A stretch of DNA of 41,813 nucleotides, taken from NCBI GenBank assembly GCA_031362405.1, contig JANLSO010000185.1, forward strand, positions 1 through 41,813. The letters run 5' to 3'. The notes under the pieces are model-generated. The model was not told the origin of the DNA and ran no database searches. It saw nothing but the letters and a program-made list of their open reading frames with translations. The stretch is from JANLSO01 sp031362405 (GTDB taxonomy: Bacteria > Actinomycetota > Thermoleophilia > Miltoncostaeales > Miltoncostaeaceae). Numbering within the stretch: the stretch's first letter is position 1; each line of letters opens with the position of its first letter. Positions 7,643-15,234 of this stretch are shown piece by piece. The position numbers and the translations under genes are program-made.

Positions 7643-8962
7643 ATGCGCTACCACCTCACGTCTTTCGGCTGCCAGATGAACGACCACGATTCCGAGCGGA
7701 TGAAAGGGCTGCTCGAGACGCTCGGATACCAGGAGAGCGTGGATCGCGAGACCGCCGACCTGCTGCTGTTCAACACGTGCACGATCCGCGGCAGCGCCGA
7801 TGTCCGCTTCACCGGAAACCTGGGGGAGGCCCGGCGCATCAAGCGCGAGCGCCCAGAAGTCGTCGTTGCCATCGGTGGCTGTTGGGCACAGGCCCAGAAG
7901 TCCGCAGTGTTCGAGACGTTCCCCTGGGTGGACATCGCGTTCGGCCCCGGTGAGGTTTCACGTCTCGGTGAGTTGATCGCGCGTGAGCGGATCGAGTCGG
8001 TCGGAGCATTCAGCTTCGACGGTGCGTTCAGTGGAACACTTCCGGCCAAGCGTTCGCGAGCCCATCAGGCGTGGGTTCAGATCTCCGTCGGGTGCAACTG
8101 CGTGTGCGCGTACTGCATCGTCCCCACGGTGCGCGGGAACGAGCGCAGCCGTCCGCTCACCGATGTCGTCGCCGAAGTGACCGCGCTGGTCGCCGACGGG
8201 GTACGCGAGGTCACGCTGCTCGGGCAGAACGTGAACTCTTACGGCCGCGATCTCGACCGGCCACGGGCGACGTTTGCCGAGCTGCTTCGCGCCGTTGCGG
8301 CGATCGGGGGGGTCGACCGCGTGCGGTACACCAGCCCCCATCCCAAGGACATGAAGGCCGATGTCATCGCGGCAATGGCCCAATGCCCCGAAGTCTGCGA
8401 GCACCTCCACCTGCCGGCCCAGTCGGGCTCGACCCGCCTCCTCAAGGCGATGCGTCGCACGTACAGCCGTGATCGCTACCTCGATCTCGTCGGGCGCCTG
8501 CGAGAAGCGATCCCCGATCTCTCCCTGACAACGGACCTCATCGTCGGCTTTCCCGGCGAAACCGATGAGGACTTCGCCGACACGACGTCGTTGGTACGTG
8601 CGGTCGGTTACGACGGGGCCTACACGTTTCTCTATTCGCCGCGGCCGGGCACCGAGGCCGCCGAAACCCTCGTCGACGACGTGCCTGACGCCGTGAAGCG
8701 CGAGCGCATTCAGCATCTCGTCGATGTCGTGCAACAGACCGCCCGGGAGCGCGCGACCCGATTCGTCGGATCCACGCGTGAGGCCTTGGTCGAAGGGCCG
8801 TCACGGACCGATCCCACCCGCCTGCGCGGGCGCCTGCGTCAGAACATCGCCGTGAACTTCACGGGTGACGCCGGGGCGGGTGACCTCGTCATGGTTGAGA
8901 TCGATAGCGCCACATCGACGACACTGTCCGGCCGGCAGGCGCTTACGCCCGCCGTTGTCTGA
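7643..8962 (+). CDS. miaB: tRNA 2-methylthio-N6-isopentenyladenosine synthase MiaB
   Basis: A 439-residue radical-SAM methylthiotransferase. It adds the methylthio group to isopentenyl-adenosine 37 of tRNAs that read U-starting codons. The N-terminal UPF0004 domain carries three cluster cysteines: Cys10 (SFGCQMND), Cys46 (FNTCTIR) and Cys80 (AIGGCWAQ). The radical-SAM CxxxCxxC motif is Cys151, Cys155 and Cys158 (GCNCVCAYC), and a TRAM domain closes the protein. The motif after Cys46 reads TIRGSADVR, which differs a little from the common AVREKAE of MiaB, but the miaA gene next door supports MiaB over other methylthiotransferases. A GGAG ribosome site precedes ATG 7643, nine bases after the toxin gene. 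Confidence 0.93.
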   Translation: MRYHLTSFGCQMNDHDSERMKGLLETLGYQESVDRETADLLLFNTCTIRGSADVRFTGNLGEARRIKRERPEVVVAIGGCWAQAQKSAVFETFPWVDIAFGPGEVSRLGELIARERIESVGAFSFDGAFSGTLPAKRSRAHQAWVQISVGCNCVCAYCIVPTVRGNERSRPLTDVVAEVTALVADGVREVTLLGQNVNSYGRDLDRPRATFAELLRAVAAIGGVDRVRYTSPHPKDMKADVIAAMAQCPEVCEHLHLPAQSGSTRLLKAMRRTYSRDRYLDLVGRLREAIPDLSLTTDLIVGFPGETDEDFADTTSLVRAVGYDGAYTFLYSPRPGTEAAETLVDDVPDAVKRERIQHLVDVVQQTARERATRFVGSTREALVEGPSRTDPTRLRGRLRQNIAVNFTGDAGAGDLVMVEIDSATSTTLSGRQALTPAVV

Positions 8963-8984
8963 CCCCGGCTCGTCCAGGAGCGAC

Positions 8985-9932
8985 ATGACGTCCGCACCAC
9001 AAACACCCCGTGTTCTCGCCCTTTTCGGGCCGACTGCGGCCGGCAAGAGCACGCTCGCCCACGCGCTGGCGCTGACGCTGGGCGGCGAGGTGATCGTCGC
9101 CGACCCATTCCAGCGCTACCGGGGCCTTGAGATCGCCGCCGACAGTCCGCGACCCGCAGAGAGGGCGGAGGTGCCGTACCACCTCGTTGCCGACCTGTCC
9201 GTGACCCAGGGCTCGACGGCGGGTGACTATGCCGCCGCCGCGCACAAGGTCATCGACGACGTCCTCGGCCGCGGACGCCTACCCATTCTGGCGGGCGGCA
9301 CAGGGCTCTATCTGCGTGCCGCCCTGACCGATCTCGGGTTCCCGCCGCCCGCCGCCCCCGCCACCCGCGAATGGGCCGAGAAGCTCGTGTTCGAAGCTCC
9401 CGCCGAAGCCCGCCGAGAACTTGCCCGTCGTGACCCGGCCTCGGCGGATCGCATCGACCTGGCGAACCCGCGACGACTCGCGCGGGCCCTGGAGTTGTCG
9501 GCGATCGGCGGCGCTGAAGCGCGGCCGGTCGATCGGCTGTGGACGGCCTCGACCCGCCATCCCACGCTGCTGATCGCGGTAACCCGGCCACGGCCGATTC
9601 TCGACGACATGATCCTCGCACGCGTGCGCCGAGAGCTCGACGAGGGGCTCGTCTCGGAGGTCGAGGCGGTCGTTGACACCCCCGACGTCTCGCGCGAGGC
9701 ACTCCAGATCATCGGGGCCGCCGAAGTCCAGGCCCTGGCCGCAGGCCAGCTCGATGCGACAGATCTGCCGGAACGGCTCGCGGCGCGAACGCGGCGACTG
9801 GCACGCCGCCAGCTCGCATGGCTCCGACACACGCCGGGGGCCGTCGAGATCGATCTTGGTGACGCGCCTGCCATCGACGCGCTGCCCGCGCTGCTGTCGG
9901 CCTGGGCCGATCACGGCGCGCCGGTCACGTAA
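8985..9932 (+). CDS. miaA: tRNA dimethylallyltransferase MiaA
   Basis: A 315-residue enzyme that moves a dimethylallyl group onto N6 of adenosine 37 in tRNA, making the substrate for MiaB. The N-terminus has the P-loop ALFGPTAAGKSTLA at about residues 13-26, followed by ADPFQRYRGLEIAAD, which occupies the place of the family's D-S-x-Q-V-Y-(K/R) segment, and GGTGLYLRAAL. ATG 8985 has AGGAG upstream and lies 22 bases after miaB; the open frame upstream of it has no homology. The DSMQVYRG segment of most MiaA proteins reads DPFQRYRG here, a mild departure. The gene is followed ten bases later by dapF in the same operon. Confidence 0.93.
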   Translation: MTSAPQTPRVLALFGPTAAGKSTLAHALALTLGGEVIVADPFQRYRGLEIAADSPRPAERAEVPYHLVADLSVTQGSTAGDYAAAAHKVIDDVLGRGRLPILAGGTGLYLRAALTDLGFPPPAAPATREWAEKLVFEAPAEARRELARRDPASADRIDLANPRRLARALELSAIGGAEARPVDRLWTASTRHPTLLIAVTRPRPILDDMILARVRRELDEGLVSEVEAVVDTPDVSREALQIIGAAEVQALAAGQLDATDLPERLAARTRRLARRQLAWLRHTPGAVEIDLGDAPAIDALPALLSAWADHGAPVT

Positions 9933-9942
9933 GGCGTTCGGA

Positions 9943-10749
9943 ATGCGCTTCGAGAAATGGCAGGGGACCGGCAACCATCACGTCATCGTCGAGCGTGATG
10001 CGTGGCCGCTGTCGATCACGCCCACGCGCGCCCGGCTGCTGTGCGACCCGAACTTCGGCATCGGTGCCGACGGGGTTCTCGAGGTCAGCTGGGAGGCCGG
10101 AACGCCGCGAATGACGGTCTGGAACGGTGATGGCAGCATCGCCGAGAACTGCGGCAACGGCATTCGAATCATCGCCCGCTATCTGGCTCGCGACGGCCGC
10201 CTTCCCGCCGATGGACGTGTCCTCACCGGGGGCGGCACAACCACCGTACGGGTTCGCGACGACGCGAAGGTCGAGGTACACATGGGCACGGCGGTCTTCA
10301 CGACCGGGGAGTCGCGCGAGACGCTGAGCGTCCACGGCCTGGACGTTGCCGTGGCGAACATCTCGATGGGCAATCCCCATGCCGTGATCGAGCACCCCGA
10401 CCCTGCGGCCGTTGTGCGGACCGTGGGACCGCGGGTTGAGACCGATTCGCGATTCCCTGAGCGCACCAACGTCGAGTTCGTCCGTGTCGAAGGGCCTTCG
10501 ACTCTCGAGATGAGAGTGTGGGAACGGGGAGTGGGAGAGACCCTCGCCTGCGGCACCGGGGCGTGCGCGGCCGCAGTCGCGGGGGTGCGGCTTTCGGGCA
10601 TGCAGAGCCCGGTGACCGTGCGCCTCCTGGGAGGAGATCTGTTGATCGATGTTGACGACAACCTGGAGGTAACGATGACAGGACCGGCCGAGCCGGTGTT
10701 CGCAGGAGAACTCTCACCGGCGATGATCGCCAGCCTGGAGTCGCTCTGA
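9943..10749 (+). CDS. dapF: Diaminopimelate epimerase
   Basis: A 268-residue cofactor-free epimerase that converts LL- to meso-diaminopimelate for peptidoglycan and lysine. The two catalytic cysteines are visible, one in ENCGNGIRIIARYL and one in LACGTGACAAAVAG. The N-terminus MRFEKWQGTGNHHVIVE replaces the usual KMHGLGNDF form but keeps the GxGN feature. ATG 9943 lies ten bases after miaA. Its TGA is overlapped by the proposed CTG start of the aminotransferase gene (CTGA), so product and substrate enzymes of the same pathway are translationally coupled. Confidence 0.95.
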   Translation: MRFEKWQGTGNHHVIVERDAWPLSITPTRARLLCDPNFGIGADGVLEVSWEAGTPRMTVWNGDGSIAENCGNGIRIIARYLARDGRLPADGRVLTGGGTTTVRVRDDAKVEVHMGTAVFTTGESRETLSVHGLDVAVANISMGNPHAVIEHPDPAAVVRTVGPRVETDSRFPERTNVEFVRVEGPSTLEMRVWERGVGETLACGTGACAAAVAGVRLSGMQSPVTVRLLGGDLLIDVDDNLEVTMTGPAEPVFAGELSPAMIASLESL

Positions 10750-11924
10750 CCCCCTCCACCGCCGGAGCAGAACGGCTGCGGCGGCTGCCCCCGTACCTCT
10801 TCGCCCAGATCGAGCAGAAGATCGCGGCCAAGAAGGCCGCCGGCGTCGACGTGATCTCACTGGGAATCGGCGATCCCGACACTCCGACGCCGCACATGGT
10901 CGTCGCGGCGCTGCGCGAACACGCGGCGCGCCCCGACACGCATCAGTACCCATCGAATCGCGGCCGGCAGAGCTTCCGCGAGGCGGTCGCGAGCTTCTAC
11001 GAGAAGCGTTTCGGCGTCATGCTCGACCAGGCGACGGAGATCATCCCCGCACTCGGAGCCAAAGAGGCCGTCGCGAACATCAACCTGGCGTTTCTCGACC
11101 CGGGCGACGTGGCCCTGGCCAGTGACCCCGGGTACCCGGTATACACCACGGGTCCTCTGCTTGCTGGTGCGGAACCCGTCCCGATGCCGCTGCGGCCCGA
11201 GCACGGCTTCATGCCCGATCTCGACGCGATCCCCGCCGACGTCGCCGCCCGCGCACGGCTGATGTTCATCAATTATCCGAACAATCCGACCGGTGGGGTT
11301 GCCGAGGGCGATTTCTTCGCCCGCGTCGTGGCCTTCGCCAAGAAGCACGACATCGTCGTCGTCCACGACAACGCCTACTCGGAGATCACGTACGACGGCT
11401 ACCGCGCGCCCTCGTTTCTCGAGACGGCGGGCGCCAAGGACGTCGGCATCGAGGTCTTCTCGCTGTCGAAGACCTACAACATGACGGGCTGGCGGTCGGG
11501 CGCCGTGGTCGGGAACCCGGAGCTCGTCAGCCTCTACTGGCAGCTGAAGACGAACATCGACAGCGGCATGTTCGAGGCGGTCCAGGAGGCCAGCGTCGCT
11601 GCGCTGATGAGCGACCAGTCGAGCGTGGTCGAGATGTGTGCGATCTACCAGCGCCGCCGCGATGTCCTCGTCACGGCGTTGCGAGAGATCGGCCTGAAGG
11701 TGACGCCGCCCAAGGGCGCGATCTACATCTGGGCGCATGTCCCCGACGGGGAGACCAGCGCCTCGTTCACCGAGAAAGTGCTCGAGGAGACCGGGGTCGT
11801 GATCACCCCGGGCAACGCATACGGGCCCAGCGGAGAGGGCTTTGTGCGGATGAGCCTGACCCTTGCGGACGAGCGTCTCAACGAAGCCGCCGAGCGCATC
11901 GCCGGCCTGGTGGCCCGAGGCTGA
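10746..11924 (+). CDS. dapL: LL-diaminopimelate aminotransferase-like, PLP fold type I
   Basis: About 392 residues. The sequence ISLGIGDPDTPTPHMV, the NNPTGG loop (YPNNPTGGVAEG), VVHDNAYSEITYDGY and the PLP lysine segment FSLSKTYNMTGWRSG mark a class I/II aminotransferase, and the overall pattern is that of DapL-type enzymes. DapL makes LL-diaminopimelate directly from tetrahydrodipicolinate, and dapF just upstream uses that product, which supports the assignment. The first ATG in frame (10851) would remove the conserved N-terminal ERLRRLPPYLFAQIEQKI. No ATG, GTG or TTG lies upstream in frame near it, so the start is placed at CTG 10746, with GGAG five bases before it and a CTGA overlap with dapF. 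Other substrates cannot be excluded. Confidence 0.85.
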   Translation: MTPSTAGAERLRRLPPYLFAQIEQKIAAKKAAGVDVISLGIGDPDTPTPHMVVAALREHAARPDTHQYPSNRGRQSFREAVASFYEKRFGVMLDQATEIIPALGAKEAVANINLAFLDPGDVALASDPGYPVYTTGPLLAGAEPVPMPLRPEHGFMPDLDAIPADVAARARLMFINYPNNPTGGVAEGDFFARVVAFAKKHDIVVVHDNAYSEITYDGYRAPSFLETAGAKDVGIEVFSLSKTYNMTGWRSGAVVGNPELVSLYWQLKTNIDSGMFEAVQEASVAALMSDQSSVVEMCAIYQRRRDVLVTALREIGLKVTPPKGAIYIWAHVPDGETSASFTEKVLEETGVVITPGNAYGPSGEGFVRMSLTLADERLNEAAERIAGLVARG

Positions 11925-12376
11925 GCACGATCGGTCAGAACGGGCAGCAGCTCGCGATTCGGCGACTGCGGCCCGACGCCGTCGTGCCCGGGCGCGCCCA
12001 TGCACACGACGCCGGCCTTGATCTGGTCTGCGTCGAGGCGACGACGATCGCGCCCGGCGCACGCTGGGCCGCACCGACCGGCCTGGCCGTGGCCGTGCCC
12101 GCCGGCTTCGCCGGGCTCGTCGTGCCCAGGTCCGGCCTCGCGCGTCGCCACGGCATCACCGTCGCAAATGCGCCTGGCCTCATTGACGCGGGCTATCGCG
12201 GCGAGCTGATGGTGCTGCTCGTCAACCTGGGGGACAGCGTGTACACGGTTGCCGCGGGTGACCGCGTCGCACAGTTGGTGATCACCCCCATCTGGGTCGG
12301 CTCGCCCTCCGAGGTCGCCGAGCTTCCCGACGTCGACACCCGTGGCGCGGCCGGCTTCGGATCGTCGGGTACATAG
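11921..12376 (+). CDS. dut: dUTP diphosphatase
   Basis: A trimeric-type dUTPase of about 151 residues that hydrolyses dUTP to dUMP, keeping uracil out of DNA and feeding thymidylate synthesis. The five family motifs are readable: DAGLDLVC, PRSGLARRHGI, NAPGLIDAGYRGE, GDRVAQLVI and the C-terminal RGAAGFGSSGT arm. The conserved N-terminal strand LAIRRLRPDAVVPGRAH lies before any ATG or GTG that could serve, so the start is placed at CTG 11921, which overlaps the upstream stop as CTGA. A GTG further in would delete this strand. It is the last gene of the forward operon; a TetR-like relic follows. Confidence 0.9.
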   Translation: MSTIGQNGQQLAIRRLRPDAVVPGRAHAHDAGLDLVCVEATTIAPGARWAAPTGLAVAVPAGFAGLVVPRSGLARRHGITVANAPGLIDAGYRGELMVLLVNLGDSVYTVAAGDRVAQLVITPIWVGSPSEVAELPDVDTRGAAGFGSSGT

Positions 12377-12379
12377 TTA

Positions 12380-12409
12380 TTGACTGATCGGTCTGAAAGT
12401 CGCTATCGC
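12380..12409 (+). promoter_or_regulatory. Candidate promoter with TetR-type operator
   Basis: A TTGACT (-35-like, 12380-12385) and a weak TATCGC (-10-like, 12404-12409) are 18 bases apart. The near-palindrome GACTGATCGGTC (12382-12393, five of six pairs) overlaps the -35. This is the usual layout of a self-repressed TetR-family promoter, and the TetR-like relic follows directly. Confidence 0.45.
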
Positions 12410-12807
12410 TCGACCGCTATCTCGCGCGTCAGCCCGAGCACCGGCAGTTGCTGTGGAACGACGACGTGGGGCTTGCCGAGATCCGAACGTTCATTACCGA
12501 CGTCGCTGCCTTCGTCTCGAAGGGTTCCGGCCGCTCGTGCTTTCTCGTGAACACGGCGTTGGCGGTCGACGGCGACCCCGAGGTGTCGGATCGCTGCAGC
12601 CGCAACCAGGACCACATCGTTCGCTCGTTCGCCAACGCCCTGCGCGGTGCCGTACGACGAGGAGAGCTCGATCGGGCGAGCGACATCGACGGAACCACGC
12701 TGTCTCTTACTGGGCTGATCTACGGGATGAACGTGATGGCGCGCAATGGATCGACCCGGGATACGCTCGGCCGCTGCGTCGATGCCGCGCTCGCGAGCCT
12801 CGGCTGA
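12397..12807 (+). pseudogene. TetR-family regulator, DNA-binding domain deleted
   Basis: A 136-codon open frame follows an in-frame TGA at 12394 and runs to 12807. It reads SLDRYLARQPEHRQLLWNDD and onward through SCFLVNTALAVDGDPEVSDR and FANALRGAVRRGELD. These are the middle and C-terminal ligand-binding parts of a TetR-family repressor. The roughly 45-50 residue helix-turn-helix that should precede LDRYL is absent, and the promoter/operator abuts the remaining part directly, so an internal deletion removed the start and DNA-binding domain. The usual ATG-like start in the open frame (12448, CTG-like or TTG-like context) has no ribosome site. The adjacent dehydrogenase, probably its old target, is also broken. 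Confidence 0.7.
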
Positions 12808-12832
12808 GTAACCCCTTTCTACCACTTTATCT

Positions 12833-12840
12833 GACCGGTC
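12833..12840. promoter_or_regulatory. GACCGGTC palindrome before the dehydrogenase relic
   Basis: An eight-base perfect palindrome, GACCGGTC, lies 26 bases before the ATG of the short-chain dehydrogenase relic. It resembles the half-sites GAC/GTC of the operator-like sequence at 12382-12393, so both may once have bound the TetR-like protein whose relic lies between them. The site is short and the link is an inference. Confidence 0.35.
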
Positions 12841-12866
12841 GTTCAACAAGCGAAGGACATACCACC

Positions 12867-13635
12867 ATGGCCGGACAGCAGATTGCAGGAAGCGTTGCCC
12901 TTGTGACCGGCTCCAACCGGGGCATCGGACGCGCGACCGTCGAAGCGCTGATCGAACGAGGAGCGGCCGAGGTCTACGCTGGGGCGCGTAACCCCGAGGC
13001 AGTGGCCGATCTGGTCGCCGCATATCCCGGCCGCGTCGTCGCGCTCGAGTTGGATGCGACGGACGCCGGCCCAAATCGCGGCGGCCGCGACCGCCGCCGG
13101 TGACGTCGACCTCCTGTTCAACAACGCGGGTACCGCGACGGGTTTCGGCCTGTCGATCGTCGACCCGGCGATAATCGGGGGCGCACAGGCCGAGATGGAC
13201 GTCAACTACTTGGGCCTGCTGCGCGTCACCCAGGCGTTCGCCCCGGCCTTGGCGGCAAACGGCGGCGGCAGCATCGTGAACCTCTCGTCCGTCGTCGGGC
13301 TCACGGCGTTTGCTTCCTTTGTCTCGTATAGCGCCGCCTCGAAGGCGGCCGTGCGCTCGCTGATCCGATCAGCCCGCGTGAACCTCGCCGGGCAGGGAAC
13401 ACAGGTCATCGGCGCCTACCCGGGGCCGATCGACACCGATATGGCGGCAGACCTCCCCTTCGACAAGACGAGCCCGGCGCACGTCGCGCACCAGATTCTC
13501 GACGGCGTCGAGTCGGGGACCCTCGACATCTACCCGGACCCGTTCTCGGAAGACTTCGGCGCCCGCTTTGAAGACAGCCCCTCAGGTCTCGAGCAGTACG
13601 TCACCGCGATGGTGACCGGCGGAGCTTCCGTCTAA
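12867..13635 (+). pseudogene. Short-chain dehydrogenase/reductase, one frameshift
   Basis: Two frames together make one classical SDR of about 255 residues. The first (from ATG 12867) has the Rossmann motif VTGSNRGIGRATVEAL and runs to LELDATDA; the second resumes at AQIAAAATAAGDVDLLFNNAG and contains the NNAG motif, the catalytic serine region IVNLSSVVG and the YxxxK motif YSAASKAA, then the PGPIDTDMA stretch. The switch falls at about 13065-13071, where GCCGGCCC carries one base too many for the expected GCCGCC. A single G insertion explains it. It could be a sequencing error, but the TetR relic next door also is broken, which favours real decay. The substrate is unknown. Confidence 0.8.
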
Positions 13636-13684
13636 CGGTGTTCGGATCGGTGCCCGGCACAGATCTGCGCCGCTCGCTCGGTTG

Positions 13685-13719
13685 GTGTCACCACCGGTGC
13701 CTGGCACCGGTGGTGACAC
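13685..13719. terminator. 35-base perfect inverted repeat between convergent genes
   Basis: GTGTCACCACCGGTGCC (13685-13701) and its exact reverse complement (13703-13719) flank a single T. It lies between the end of the forward dehydrogenase relic and the end of the reverse gatD gene, so it can serve as a two-way terminator. The one-base centre means the RNA hairpin must open a few pairs to form a loop. The strict symmetry also fits a REP-like element or a protein-binding palindrome; no transposase is nearby. Confidence 0.65.
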
Positions 13720-13726
13720 GGCGCAG

Positions 13727-14467
13727 TTAGCGGGAAACGCCCACCCTGGCGAGCGCGGCAGCGTATGCGGAATGCTCGAGGGCGTCGTCGAGTGGCTCCA
13801 GTACGGGGCGGCGTCCGGTGCGGTGCTCGATGGCCCAACCGAGGATCACATCGGCCAGCCACGGATTCTTCGGCAACAGAGGCCCGTGCAGGTAGGTACC
13901 GATGACCCGCTCGGCGACACCGCCCTCGGTGCCATCTCTGTCGTTGTTTCCATGTCCCACGGCAACGCGCCCGAGTGGTCGGCACTCGGGACCGAGGCGT
14001 GTTCGACCCGCGTGGTTCTCGAAGCCGACGACGCTGCGGCTCTCACCATCGAGTTCGGCGTCGATCACGACGTCGCCAATCAGGCGACCGGGCTCGGCCA
14101 CGGTGTCGGCATCGAGCAGTACGATGCCCGGCATGCGCGAACCGTTGACGGCGGTGTACCCGTGGCCGGCAAGCTGAAAGCCGCCGCACACGCACAGCAC
14201 AACGGCGCCGTCATCTTTCGCGGCGTGCAGAGCGTCGGCCTTCGTGCGCGGCAGATCGTCGGCCACGGCGATCTGATCGCGGTCCTGGCCGCCACCGAGG
14301 TAGTAGAGGTCGTAGTCGTGGCGCAGGGGTTCACCAAGGCCGATATCGGTGATCTCCAGCGCGATGCCGCGACGCTCCAGACGTTGGCGGATCACCGCGA
14401 TGTTTCCTCGGTCGGCGTAGATGTTCATCTCGCGTGGATAGAGGTGACACAGGCGCACGACGCTCAT
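13727..14467 (-). CDS. gatD: Lipid II isoglutaminyl synthase, glutaminase subunit GatD
   Basis: A 246-residue class I glutamine amidotransferase. With MurT it amidates the D-glutamate of lipid II to D-isoglutamine. The start segment SVVRLCHLYPREMNIYADRGN and GGGQDRDQ are typical of GatD. The nucleophile elbow VLCVCGGFQLAGHGY places the catalytic cysteine at residue 94, as in the Staphylococcus aureus enzyme, and the catalytic histidine is in GTYLHGPLLPKNP (residue 194). The ATG at 14467 overlaps the stop of the upstream methyltransferase by four bases (ATGA). Longer open frame upstream has no homology. It is the last gene of the reverse operon rpiA-murT-methyltransferase-gatD. Confidence 0.92.
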   Translation of the reverse strand: MSVVRLCHLYPREMNIYADRGNIAVIRQRLERRGIALEITDIGLGEPLRHDYDLYYLGGGQDRDQIAVADDLPRTKADALHAAKDDGAVVLCVCGGFQLAGHGYTAVNGSRMPGIVLLDADTVAEPGRLIGDVVIDAELDGESRSVVGFENHAGRTRLGPECRPLGRVAVGHGNNDRDGTEGGVAERVIGTYLHGPLLPKNPWLADVILGWAIEHRTGRRPVLEPLDDALEHSAYAAALARVGVSR

Positions 14468-15234
14468 ACGGGGCGACACCTCCACACCTGACGATCTGAG
14501 TCGGGCGCCAACGGTGAACCGTCGTGGTCGCCCCACACCTCGACGGGCGCAAAGCCCGTCCGGGCCAGCAGGTGCTGAATCTCGATCGGTGGGAAGAGGT
14601 GGACCCGATGCTGCCTGAGACGGACGTCGACCCCGCCCTCGGGGGGCCGTTCTTCCACGCGGAGGGTGAGGGTGACCGACTGGTCGAGCACATCGAGGTC
14701 GTCGTACCAGCCGGAATGCACCAGCAGCGTGCCGTCGGGCTCTCGGTGGAAGCCCAGCGCCCGGACAAGCCCGAGTGAGTCGGCGATATCGCCGAGGTCG
14801 GGCAGCGTGAGATCGAACCACAGCTCACCATCGGGCCGCAGCGCGCGCCGTGCGCACCCGAGGCAGCGCAGCTGATCGTCGATGTCGACCAAGACCTGCA
14901 GCGTGTTCATCGCGATGAGAGCGAGCCCGCAGGGCGCCGGGAGCAGGAAGTCGCAGATGTCGGCCTCGACCGTGTGGATGCGCGCGCCCACTGCGGCCTG
15001 CTCGGCGTCGGCCTGACGTGTGATCTCGGCGAGCATGGCGGGCGACCGATCGACGGCCCAGACCTCGTGACCGTCGCGAGCAAGGGGAAGGGTCACCCGA
15101 CCGGCCGCCGCGCCGAGGTCGGCGATGGGGCCGCCGACGGCCTGGGCGGCGCCCCGCCACGTGGCGATGTCGTCGTCGTAGTGAGCGTGCTCGCGCAGAA
15201 AGTTTCGCGCCTCCTCGGCTTCGTGGTCACCCAT
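14464..15234 (-). CDS. Class I SAM-dependent methyltransferase, substrate unknown
   Basis: A 256-residue soluble methyltransferase. Motif I is PIADLGAAAGRVTLPLA, followed by an acidic strand end VWAVDRSPAM and the ADICDFLLP region, then LRPDGELWFDLTLPD, all typical of the class I fold. A C-terminal beta-rich part (LDQSVTLTLRVEERPPEGG and LFPPIEIQHLLARTGF) resembles small-molecule methyltransferases. The gene begins inside the end of murT (eight-base overlap) and ends inside the start of gatD (four-base overlap), so it is made together with the two subunits of the lipid II amidating enzyme. A role on a wall precursor is possible but only inferred. No targeting signal or membrane helix is seen. 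Confidence 0.85.
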   Translation of the reverse strand: MGDHEAEEARNFLREHAHYDDDIATWRGAAQAVGGPIADLGAAAGRVTLPLARDGHEVWAVDRSPAMLAEITRQADAEQAAVGARIHTVEADICDFLLPAPCGLALIAMNTLQVLVDIDDQLRCLGCARRALRPDGELWFDLTLPDLGDIADSLGLVRALGFHREPDGTLLVHSGWYDDLDVLDQSVTLTLRVEERPPEGGVDVRLRQHRVHLFPPIEIQHLLARTGFAPVEVWGDHDGSPLAPDSDRQVWRCRPV

